Positions 27,291 through 34,531 of a stretch of DNA of 34,531 bases are shown piece after piece (positions within the stretch are counted from its first letter, which is position 1; every line of letters starts with the position of its first letter). Source of the DNA: an uncultured Eubacteriales bacterium (GTDB lineage Bacteria; Bacillota; Clostridia; TANB77; CAG-508); the NCBI GenBank assembly GCA_949287075.1, contig CASEEU010000004.1, forward strand, positions 1 through 34,531, read 5' to 3'. Made by a program: the position numbers and the translations under genes. Under the pieces are notes generated by a model, which was not told where the DNA came from, searched no databases, and saw only the letters and a program-made list of their open reading frames with translations.

Positions 27291-27313
27291 GGAGAGAATA
27301 TGATATTCTCTCC
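27291..27313. terminator. hairpin closing the T4SS operon
   Basis: GGAGAGAATA (27291-27300) and TATTCTCTCC (27304-27313) form a perfect 10-bp stem with a 3-base loop. The plus-strand tail TTATAAAAT is weak, while the minus strand has TTTTT. It lies between the last T4SS gene and the ABC pair. Confidence 0.65.
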
Positions 27314-27338
27314 TTATAAAATATAAGAAGGTGAATAT

Positions 27339-28064
27339 ATGATAGAAATAGAAAATGTATCAAAATCTTATATAAAAGGTGCAAAGATTATTGATGATTT
27401 AAATTTAAAGATAAAAGATGGAGAAATATTAGGATTTATAGGTCCTAATGGTGCAGGAAAAACAACAGTTATCAAAATGATAACAGGAATTTTAAATATA
27501 GATGAAGGAGACATTTTAATTGACGGAAAAAGCATACAAAATGAACCATATGAAGCAAAAAAAAGTATAGGATTTACACCAGATAATCCAGATATGTTTT
27601 TAAATTTAAAAGGAATTGAATATTTAAATTTTGTAGCAGATATTTATAAAGTTGGAAAAGAAGAAAGAATAAAAGTAATTAAAGAATTATCTAAAAAATT
27701 TGAAATAGAAGGAGCCTTAAATGAAAAAATAGAAAATTATTCACATGGAATGAGACAAAAAATTGTGATTATTGGTGTTTTATTACATAATCCAAAAAAT
27801 TGGATTTTAGATGAACCAATTACAGGATTAGATCCAAAAGCAATTTATGATTTAAAAATCATGATGAAAGAACATGCAAAAAAGGGGAATGTTGTGTTTT
27901 TTTCTACACATATATTGGAAGTTGCAGAAAATTTATGTGATAGAGTTGCCATTATTAATAAGGGAAAAATACTGTTTTTAGGAACGATAGAAGAATTAAA
28001 AAATAAAATGAAGGAAAACAACTCATTAGAAGAATTGTTTATGGAGATAATAAAAAATGATTAA
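27339..28064 (+). CDS. ABC transporter ATP-binding protein
   Basis: This 241-residue nucleotide-binding subunit has Walker A GPNGAGKTT (about 36-44), the signature YSHGMRQK (about 136-143), Walker B WILDEPITGLDP (about 156-167) and the switch histidine in FFSTHILEVAE. The order and length match ABC-2-type exporters. It overlaps the following permease gene by 8 bases, so the two form one transporter. The substrate cannot be told; the tandem MPMPIRTEELL-type permease partner suggests an exporter of the uncharacterised clostridial type. Confidence 0.93.
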   Translation: MIEIENVSKSYIKGAKIIDDLNLKIKDGEILGFIGPNGAGKTTVIKMITGILNIDEGDILIDGKSIQNEPYEAKKSIGFTPDNPDMFLNLKGIEYLNFVADIYKVGKEERIKVIKELSKKFEIEGALNEKIENYSHGMRQKIVIIGVLLHNPKNWILDEPITGLDPKAIYDLKIMMKEHAKKGNVVFFSTHILEVAENLCDRVAIINKGKILFLGTIEELKNKMKENNSLEELFMEIIKND

Positions 28065-29712
28065 AAATATAGTATTATTAACCAAAATATCTACAAGAAA
28101 TTTTTGGAAAAATTTTAATTTATTTAATAAAGATACAAAAAAAATTAATAAAAAATCTATATATGTATGGTTATTTTTAATTGTTATTATGGCAATTACT
28201 TATTTAAGTAATGAATTATTAAGTATGTTAGAAGATTATGGACAACTGCAAATATTTCCGAATATTCTATTTGCAATAGCAATTGTTATTATGTTTATAC
28301 AAATCATTATTGCAAGCATGAATATCTTATATTTTTCTAAAGATATAGAATATATGTTACCAATGCCAATAAGAACGGAAGAATTGTTATTATCAAGAGT
28401 AAATACACTTATAAATATGTTGTATGGAGTAGAATTACTATTCATGTTAATACCATTAATCCTATATGGAGCTTCTATTATGGCTCCACTTTCATATTAT
28501 GTATTTGTGATAGTTGTACTAATGTTATTGCCGGTATTTCCAACAGTATTAGTAACGATATTAACATTGATTATTATGAAATTTATAAAAAAAATAAAAA
28601 ACAAAAATGCATTTCAAATTTGTGTAACTTTACTTGCCATTCTATTTATCGTATTTGCAGAAGTTATATTTATAAAAGGTGTTACATCTAATCAAATTGA
28701 TCAAGAGTTAATAGAAGTGAATGTGAATCATATATCAGAATCAATCAATTCTAGTTTTATAGTTATCAATCCATTAATTTCTATTTTAAACCAAGATCAA
28801 ATATTTTTAAATTTATTAAAAGTTATTAGTGTTTATGTACTCATGTATGCAATACTCATATGGATAGGGAACAAAACATATATAAAAAATATTTTAAAAA
28901 CAACTGTATATAATAAAAATAGACATCAAAAAGAAATTAATTTTGAAAAACAATGTAAAATACACAAACCAATAACATCTTATATCAAAAATGAATGGAA
29001 AAGTCTTTTGAAAAATGCGATATTTTTTATACAAACAATTTATCCTATTGCTTTAACTATGATTATGCTTATATTTATAGCAGTATATTTTAAAATAGGG
29101 GCAGTAGCAAAAAATCAAGAGCTTTCTGAAACGTTAAATGGAATGAATTTAACATTAGAAGGTGTTTGTATTATATTCGGAATTATACAAGTATTATGTT
29201 CAATGCCGAATATATCTATTACATCAATTTCAAGACAAGGAAAAAATGCAGTATTTATGAAGTATATACCAATAAGCTTATATAAACAGTTTTGGGTAAA
29301 AAACATACCACAAATAGTGATTAGCAGTGTCATTTCTATTATTGTTGTCATTCTTGCCAAATTACTATTTCCTGCAATATCTATTTGGCAAATAATATTG
29401 CTTATATTAACAGGTATGATTATTGGAGTGGTTAATAGTTTTTTAATGTTAATTGTAGACATGAAAAGACCTATATTAGATTGGAAATCAGAAGTAGATA
29501 TATTTAAACAAAATGGAAATAAAATATTTCAGTATGTATGGACAATTATCGCAATTTTATTATTAATGTATATTCGAAAAATATGTGAGAATTTAAATGT
29601 ATATTTTGGAATCTTGGTAATGTTCATATTTTTTGCAATTGTATTTGTTATAATAAACGTGATTATCATTAAACAAATTAAGAAAAATAAATTATTTAAA
29701 AATATAATATAA
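28057..29712 (+). CDS. ABC exporter permease
   Basis: The 551-residue protein has about 12 hydrophobic segments in two groups, with the motif EYMLPMPIRTEELLLSR after the second helix. That motif (MLPxP followed by a basic helix) is common in ABC-2-like permeases of Firmicutes. A long hydrophilic loop lies near 285-325. It is translationally coupled to the ATPase (ATG inside the preceding gene's end) and stops exactly at a convergent terminator. No accessory peptide gene is visible nearby, so a substrate is not proposed. Confidence 0.85.
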   Translation: MIKNIVLLTKISTRNFWKNFNLFNKDTKKINKKSIYVWLFLIVIMAITYLSNELLSMLEDYGQLQIFPNILFAIAIVIMFIQIIIASMNILYFSKDIEYMLPMPIRTEELLLSRVNTLINMLYGVELLFMLIPLILYGASIMAPLSYYVFVIVVLMLLPVFPTVLVTILTLIIMKFIKKIKNKNAFQICVTLLAILFIVFAEVIFIKGVTSNQIDQELIEVNVNHISESINSSFIVINPLISILNQDQIFLNLLKVISVYVLMYAILIWIGNKTYIKNILKTTVYNKNRHQKEINFEKQCKIHKPITSYIKNEWKSLLKNAIFFIQTIYPIALTMIMLIFIAVYFKIGAVAKNQELSETLNGMNLTLEGVCIIFGIIQVLCSMPNISITSISRQGKNAVFMKYIPISLYKQFWVKNIPQIVISSVISIIVVILAKLLFPAISIWQIILLILTGMIIGVVNSFLMLIVDMKRPILDWKSEVDIFKQNGNKIFQYVWTIIAILLLMYIRKICENLNVYFGILVMFIFFAIVFVIINVIIIKQIKKNKLFKNII

Positions 29713-29750
29713 AATGTCGCATTAAGTTCGTTTCTTAATGCGACATTTTT
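29711..29750. terminator. bidirectional terminator between permease and J-domain gene
   Basis: AAAATGTCGCATTAAG (29711-29726) and CTTAATGCGACATTTT (29734-29749) form a perfect 16-bp stem with a 7-base loop and T/A runs at both ends. It overlaps the stop codons of both convergent genes (TAA at 29710-29712 and at 29751-29749), a very compact arrangement. Confidence 0.95.
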
Positions 29751-30438
29751 AATGAAAGATATTTATAAAAATATTACCAATTACCCTAAAAATAGCATTT
29801 GTATGATACAATTCAATAAAATAATTTTTTACAAAAGGAATTTGAAATATAATCAATAAAATCAAAATCACAAGTATAATAGCAATCAATGATTTTATAT
29901 AATCAGAAAAAGTTTTTTTATATCTTATTTTATATCCTCTATTTTTTAAGTCTTGTATATACGCATCGTGATAAGCTTGTTGTCTTGCTTGATTTACTTG
30001 TTGCTCATATTCTAAATTTCTTTTATAGTGTTGTTCTTGATAATTTTCATTATGAGGTGGCGTATTACTCTGCGAATGATATGTAGAATCAGTAGAATAA
30101 TTTTGCATTTGAGAGTTAGGATTATCATGATACATATGTTGTTGTAAATCATTTAATTTATTTTTAAGAACTTGATTTTGTTGATACATTTCATCATATT
30201 TATCTTGAGAAATAACCGTATTTTCCAATTTTTGATCATATAAAGCTCTCTGTTCAGAATCTGATAAAGTTTGATAAGCTTCATTAATAATTTTAAAGAT
30301 TTCTTCTGATTCTTTTTTATGAATATCATCTTGTAGGTCAGGATGATATTTTTTCGCTAAGGTTTTATATGCTTTTTCAATAATTTCAGGAGATGCATTT
30401 CTATCTACTTCTAATATTTCATAATAATTTTTATCCAT
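29749..30438 (-). CDS. J-domain protein with C-terminal membrane anchor
   Basis: The 229-residue protein starts with a complete J domain (about 4-70) including [20 protein letters not shown], the HPD motif (KKYHPDLQ) and [20 protein letters not shown]. It has no Gly/Phe region or zinc fingers, so it is not DnaJ itself. The middle is Gln/Asn/His-rich and hydrophilic, and a membrane helix (about 185-205) follows near the C-terminus. It probably recruits DnaK/Hsp70 to the membrane. The ATG at 30438 follows AGGAAAGGAA and a good promoter. Clients are unknown. Confidence 0.85.
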   Translation of the reverse strand: MDKNYYEILEVDRNASPEIIEKAYKTLAKKYHPDLQDDIHKKESEEIFKIINEAYQTLSDSEQRALYDQKLENTVISQDKYDEMYQQNQVLKNKLNDLQQHMYHDNPNSQMQNYSTDSTYHSQSNTPPHNENYQEQHYKRNLEYEQQVNQARQQAYHDAYIQDLKNRGYKIRYKKTFSDYIKSLIAIILVILILLIIFQIPFVKNYFIELYHTNAIFRVIGNIFINIFH

Positions 30439-30459
30439 AGTAATATTCCTTTCCTGTAA

Positions 30460-30488
30460 ATGATACCATAAAAGAATGTAGGAATCAA
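30460..30488 (-). promoter_or_regulatory. promoter of the J-domain gene
   Basis: On the minus strand TTGATT (30488-30483) and TATCAT (30465-30460) are 17 bases apart, and TG precedes the -10 by one base (extended). The start lies about 15 bases before the ATG. No CIRCE heat-shock operator is seen. Confidence 0.7.
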
Positions 30489-30520
30489 CAAAATTTTTTT
30501 CTTTTTCAAAATGTAAAATT

Positions 30521-30562
30521 AAATTTAGTATACTTCAAATATGTTAATTTTAAACTAAATTT
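30521..30562. repeat. 9-bp inverted repeat upstream of the patatin gene
   Basis: AAATTTAGT (30521-30529) is inverted as ACTAAATTT (30554-30562), with a 24-base spacer that contains TATACTTC. It lies between the divergent J-domain and patatin genes and could be an operator. With such AT-rich sequence chance is possible. Confidence 0.35.
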
Positions 30563-30628
30563 AGAAACAAGATTAAATATTTGAAAACACTTATAAAAAT
30601 ACAAACATATATTATATTGGGTGATAAT

Positions 30629-31516
30629 ATGAAATTGGGATTAAGTTTATCTGGAGGAGGCGTAAAAGGAGCTGCACATATTGGTGTTTTAAAAGCTTTA
30701 GAAGAGGAACACATAAATATAGATAGTATTGCAGGAACATCCTCAGGAAGTATTGTAGCAAGTTTATATGCTATGGGATTTGATGCGGATGAAATCTATA
30801 CAATATTTAAAAAATACTGTAAAAAAATAAAATATATTGATTTATGGAATATTATAAAATTAATTTATGGATTAATTTTTAGAAGAAAAATCATTATAGA
30901 TGGATTAAATAGTGGAAAAGAAATTGAAAAATTAATTAATGATATTGCAGAAAATAAAAATATAAAAAATATTTCAGAAATTAAATTTCCTTTAGTAATT
31001 CCTGCAGTTAATATGTATAATGGCAAAGTTACTTGCTTTACTTCTTATAAAAATGGAAAAAGAGATTTATCAAATACGATTTTTATAAATCATATTAATA
31101 TAGGAAAAGCAGTAAGAGCCAGTTGTAGCTATCCTGTCGTTTTTTCACCTTGTGAATTTAACAACACGAGTTTAATAGATGGGGGAATTCGAGAAAATAC
31201 ACCATGGAGAGAATTAAAAGAGATTGGTACAGATAAAGTGATTAGTGTGGTATTTAGAGAAAAATTTGATAAAGAGTGTTGTATGAATATTATTGATGTA
31301 GCAGCAAGGTCAATTGGTTTATTAAGTAATGAATTATCTAATTATGAATGGGATGGAACAGATTATTTATTAGAAATACATACAGAAAAAATAGGTTTAT
31401 TAGATATGGATAAAGTAGATGAGTTATATCAAGTTGGATATGAAACGGCAAAAAAGGAGATGTATAATATAAGGAAATTAATTGAAAATAAGGAAAAAAA
31501 ACAGAGGAAGTTATAA
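30629..31516 (+). CDS. patatin-like phospholipase family protein
   Basis: Patatin-family enzymes are Ser-Asp lipid acyl hydrolases. The protein starts MKLGLSLSGGGVKGAAHIGV with the oxyanion GGGVKG, carries the nucleophile elbow GTSSGS (serine near residue 43) and the DGG motif with the catalytic Asp (LIDGGIREN, near residue 189). The length of 295 residues is typical of bacterial single-domain members. I chose ATG 30629 (behind TTGGGTGAT) because an upstream in-frame TTG at 30581 lacks a ribosome site and adds 16 non-conserved residues. No signal peptide is seen, so it acts in the cytoplasm or at the inner membrane face. The substrate is unknown. Confidence 0.9.
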   Translation: MKLGLSLSGGGVKGAAHIGVLKALEEEHINIDSIAGTSSGSIVASLYAMGFDADEIYTIFKKYCKKIKYIDLWNIIKLIYGLIFRRKIIIDGLNSGKEIEKLINDIAENKNIKNISEIKFPLVIPAVNMYNGKVTCFTSYKNGKRDLSNTIFINHINIGKAVRASCSYPVVFSPCEFNNTSLIDGGIRENTPWRELKEIGTDKVISVVFREKFDKECCMNIIDVAARSIGLLSNELSNYEWDGTDYLLEIHTEKIGLLDMDKVDELYQVGYETAKKEMYNIRKLIENKEKKQRKL

Positions 31517-31524
31517 CTTCCTCT
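31503..31524 (-). terminator. palindromic terminator between patatin and activase genes
   Basis: AGAGGAAGTTA (31503-31513) is followed directly by its inverse TAACTTCCTCT (31514-31524), a perfect 22-base palindrome that contains the patatin stop codon. On the minus strand it is followed by GTTTTTTTCC, so it serves mainly as the terminator of the leftward activase gene. Confidence 0.8.
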
Positions 31525-31525
31525 A

Positions 31526-34500
31526 TTAGTTAGTAGTCTTTTCAGTTACTTTATTTAATTCTTCTATTTTATTTTCTTTCTCAATCGCTTCTTTTCTAGC
31601 TTGCATTGTTTTTAAGTTATCTTTTGCAACTGTCATTAATAATTTAATTCTGTTTGCTTGGTTTGTTTCACTAGCACCAGGATCATAATCTACTGGAGAA
31701 ATATTGGCATCTGGATATTTTTCTCTAATGGTTTTGATAACACCTTTACCAACAACATGATTTGGTAGGCAAGCAAATGGTTGCACACAGATGATATTTG
31801 GAATATCATGTTCAATATATTCAATCATTTCAGCTGTTAAGAACCAACCTTCACCAGTTTGATTTCCGATAGATAATACATCTTTTACTTTATCTTCTAA
31901 ATGCCAAATATCACAAGGTGGTAAATAGCCTTTTTTAGAATTTGCTAAAGCAATTTTCATATCTTTTTCTAAAATGTCAATTAATTTGATAGCAGCTTTC
32001 ATAATTTTTGAAGAAGTCTTATTTGTGTTTAATAAATTGTTAAAGGTAATTTTATGTGTAGCCATAAATTTAACAAATCCCATAAAGTCAGGTAAAATAA
32101 CTTCTGCACCTTCTTTTTCTAGTAAATCGGCAACATGATTATTTCCAAATGGATGATATTTAATAAGAACTTCTCCAACAATACCAACTCTAGGTTTTTC
32201 AATAGATGTATCTAATTCAATTTTTTCAAAGTCATTAACAATATCATAAATACTTTGTTTAAATTCTTTTGCTGATGATTTTTGAAGTAATTTTTTGCAT
32301 TTTTCCATCCATTCATTAAACAATTTTTGTGTTTCACCTTTATTTTTTTCATAAGCTCTATTTTTAGTTAACATTTTTTGTAATAGATCACCATATAAAA
32401 TTGTTTTTAATAAACGTTCAATTAATGGTACTGTTATTTTAAATCCAGGCATTTTTTCCATACCAACAATATTAAATGAAATAACTGGTATATTAGCAAA
32501 ACCGGCATCTTTTAAAGCTTTCCTAATAAATCCTATATAATTGGTTGCCCTACATCCACCACCTGTTTGTGACATAATTAAAGCAGTTCTATTTAAATCA
32601 TATTTACCAGATTGAAGTGCTTCAATCATTTGTCCAGTTACTAAGATAGATGGATAACATGCGTCATTATTTACATATTTTAAACCAGTTTCTACCGTTT
32701 TTGCTGTACATTCTCTTAGTAATTCTACTTTATAACCACTAGATTGTACGGCAGCTTCTAATAATTCAAAATGAATTGGTGCCATTTGTGGGACTAAAAT
32801 AGTATAGTCTTTTTTCATATCTTTAGTAAAGATTTTTTTATGTTGTTCATAATCGCCAGTAGCCGTGTTTTCTCTTTTTTCTTTTTCACGTTTATTCATA
32901 CTAGCAAGTAATGAACGGATACGAATTCTAACAGCCCCTAAGTTATTGACTTCATCTATTTTTATTAATGTATACATTTTATCATAACTAGATAAGATTT
33001 CTTCTACTTGGTCTGTTGTAACAGCATCAACACCACATCCAAAAGAATTTAATTGGACTAGTTCTAAGCAGTCATGTTTACCAACAAAATCTGCTGCTGC
33101 ATAAAGTCTTGCATGATATACCCATTGGTCAACAACACGAATTGGTCTTTTTACTTCTGTTTGATTTGAAATACTGTCCTCTGTTAATACACATAATCCT
33201 AATGAAGTAATTAATGTATCAATACCATGGTTAATTTCTGGGTCAACATGATATGGACGACCAGCTAAAACAATACCTTTTAAATGATTTTCTTCTATGT
33301 ATTTTACGGTTTCAGCACCTTTTCTACGAATATCTTCTTTACATTTTTGATATTCTTGTTCTGCTTTTTCGGCGGCTTCATTTAGTTCTTCTTTTGTAAA
33401 GTTATATTGTTTAAATTCATCTAATTCTAATATTTTCTTTACCAAGTTTTTCTTATCAAAAGGTAAAAATGGATTTAAGAATTTTACGGTAGGATCTTTT
33501 AAGCCTTCTACATTATTTTTTAATACCTCAGAATAAGAAATAACAATAGGACAGTTATAATGGTTATCAGCTTTTTCATATTCTTTTCTAGAATATGGCA
33601 TACAAGGATAAAAGATTGTTTTGATTCCCTGCTCTAATAAACTTTCTATATGTCCATGTGAAAGTTTAGCTGGATAACATACAGATTCTGAAGGCATAGA
33701 TTCCATACCTTTTTCATATGTTTTTCTAGTACTTTTTTCAGAGATAACAACTCTAAATCCTAAACTTGTAAGGAATGTAAACCAGAATGGATAATCCTCA
33801 TACATATTTAAAACTCTAGGGATTCCAATCGTTCCTCTGGTTGCATATTGTTCTTCTAATGGTGTATAATCAAAAATTCTTTCATATTTGTATTGTACTA
33901 AGTTTGGTAAATTTTTAGATTTTGTAACAACACCTGCACCTTTTTCACAACGGTTACCAGTTACATGGATTTGTCCATTACTAAACTTATTAATTGTTAA
34001 TTTACAATGGTTTTCACAGTTATTACAATGTGTATGTGTGATTTTTATTTTTAAATTGTCTAATTCGTTTGTTTTTAAGATTGTTGATGTATATTCCATA
34101 TCTAAGTTTGCTTCATATTGTTCTTTTGAAAGTAAAGCCATTCCATAAGCTCCCATTAATCCAGCAATATTTGGTCTGACAACATTTTTACTAACAATTA
34201 ATTCAAAAGCTCTAAGGACTGCATCATTATAGAAAGTACCACCTTGAACAACAATGTGTTTTCCTAATGTTTCAACATCTCTAACCTTCATAACTTTTTG
34301 AATCGCATTTTTAATAACAGAATATGATAAACCGCTAGAAATATCTCCAACAGAATATCCTTCTTTTTGTGCTTGTTTGATTTTTGAATTCATAAATACG
34401 GTACATCTTGAACCTAAATCGACAGGTCTTCTTGATTGGATAGCTTCTTTTACAAATTCAGATATCTCTAAATTCAAACTTTTTGCAAATGTTTCTATAA

Positions 34501-34531
34501 AAGAACCACATCCAGAAGAACAAGCCTCATT
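31526..34531 (-). CDS. 2-hydroxyacyl-CoA dehydratase activase-like giant protein (BadF/DUF2229 type), 5' end outside the window
   Basis: The visible 1001 residues run in frame to the window edge, so the true start lies beyond it; the TTG at 34477 is internal. The first residues, NEACSSGCGSF, match the Cys-containing [4Fe-4S] motif of the BadF/HgdC activase family, and GTFYNDAVLRAFE is from its ATPase fold. Next come a Cys-rich CNNCENHCKL motif, a DUF2229-like region with ESVCYPAKLSHGH and FYPCMPYSR, then GRPYHVDPEINHGID, FGCGVDAVT and a dehydratase-subunit-like end (PFACLPNHVVGKG). Family members of about 1400 residues are common in anaerobic Firmicutes. ATP-driven electron transfer is inferred; the substrate is unknown. 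Confidence 0.88.
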   Translation of the reverse strand, partial: NEACSSGCGSFIETFAKSLNLEISEFVKEAIQSRRPVDLGSRCTVFMNSKIKQAQKEGYSVGDISSGLSYSVIKNAIQKVMKVRDVETLGKHIVVQGGTFYNDAVLRAFELIVSKNVVRPNIAGLMGAYGMALLSKEQYEANLDMEYTSTILKTNELDNLKIKITHTHCNNCENHCKLTINKFSNGQIHVTGNRCEKGAGVVTKSKNLPNLVQYKYERIFDYTPLEEQYATRGTIGIPRVLNMYEDYPFWFTFLTSLGFRVVISEKSTRKTYEKGMESMPSESVCYPAKLSHGHIESLLEQGIKTIFYPCMPYSRKEYEKADNHYNCPIVISYSEVLKNNVEGLKDPTVKFLNPFLPFDKKNLVKKILELDEFKQYNFTKEELNEAAEKAEQEYQKCKEDIRRKGAETVKYIEENHLKGIVLAGRPYHVDPEINHGIDTLITSLGLCVLTEDSISNQTEVKRPIRVVDQWVYHARLYAAADFVGKHDCLELVQLNSFGCGVDAVTTDQVEEILSSYDKMYTLIKIDEVNNLGAVRIRIRSLLASMNKREKEKRENTATGDYEQHKKIFTKDMKKDYTILVPQMAPIHFELLEAAVQSSGYKVELLRECTAKTVETGLKYVNNDACYPSILVTGQMIEALQSGKYDLNRTALIMSQTGGGCRATNYIGFIRKALKDAGFANIPVISFNIVGMEKMPGFKITVPLIERLLKTILYGDLLQKMLTKNRAYEKNKGETQKLFNEWMEKCKKLLQKSSAKEFKQSIYDIVNDFEKIELDTSIEKPRVGIVGEVLIKYHPFGNNHVADLLEKEGAEVILPDFMGFVKFMATHKITFNNLLNTNKTSSKIMKAAIKLIDILEKDMKIALANSKKGYLPPCDIWHLEDKVKDVLSIGNQTGEGWFLTAEMIEYIEHDIPNIICVQPFACLPNHVVGKGVIKTIREKYPDANISPVDYDPGASETNQANRIKLLMTVAKDNLKTMQARKEAIEKENKIEELNKVTEKTTN

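Noticed and set aside
13122..27313. Integrative element inserted at tRNA-Ser(GCU)
   Set aside because: I found no copy of the tRNA 3' end at the right border and no integrase or excisionase gene in between.
34423..34477. Activase gene starting at TTG 34477
   Set aside because: The reading frame continues upstream to the window edge with the conserved Cys-containing family motif, so the real start is outside.

Overview
The window is about 34.5 kb of very AT-rich DNA covering the right flank of a chromosomal replication origin. The order dnaA (leftward) / oriC / rpmH-rnpA-yidD-yidC-jag-mnmE-mnmG-rsmG-parA-parB-DUF4446 is the classical origin-proximal arrangement of Firmicutes. AGGAGG ribosome sites, CCA-encoding tRNA genes and a giant BadF/DUF2229-type CoA-dehydratase activase point to an anaerobic, probably uncultured, member of the Clostridia. 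This placement is an inference from gene content.

Layout. 1-2028: dnaA on the minus strand, with DnaA-box clusters on both sides (bipartite oriC). 2029-9150: ribosomal protein L34, RNase P protein, membrane-insertion genes, jag, then the tRNA-modification and rRNA-methylation genes mnmE, mnmG and rsmG, with an unusual A-rich 477-base gap before mnmG. 9227-12883: chromosome partitioning (parA, parB), a DUF4446 protein and a GT-C-like membrane glycosyltransferase. 12971-13211: two tRNA-Ser genes, each with its own terminator. 13402-27229: a type IV secretion (T4SS)-like locus. It holds four VirB2/TrbC-like pilin paralogues, PrgI, a VirB4-N-like protein, a VirB4 ATPase, a large VirB6/TrbL-like membrane protein, a three-domain cell-wall hydrolase, and two VirB8-like candidates on either side of the hydrolase. 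No relaxase, coupling protein, integrase or flanking att repeat is visible. 27339-29712: an ABC exporter pair. 29749-30438 (minus): a membrane-anchored J-domain protein. 30629-31516: a patatin-like phospholipase. 31526 to the right edge (minus): the activase, cut off at its 5' end.

The main discovery concerns decoding. Three genes (mnmE, prgI and the virB6-like gene) are each broken by exactly one extra base. In each case the zero-frame codon at the break is CGG, and skipping its C gives a GGN glycine codon and restores a normal protein. Reading all genes by eye (about 10,400 codons), I found no other in-frame CGG, although CGG occurs roughly fifty times out of phase. CGA, CGT and CGC are used as sense codons. 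The simplest reading is that CGG has no Arg decoder in this lineage and acts as a +1 frameshift (or CGGN quadruplet) signal read as glycine. One of the three genes encodes MnmE, which modifies the wobble base of tRNAs, including tRNA-Gly(UCC) in well-studied bacteria, so a feedback loop is conceivable. Sequencing error cannot be excluded from one sequence, but the identical base, codon and outcome at three sites, with no other indels, argue against it.
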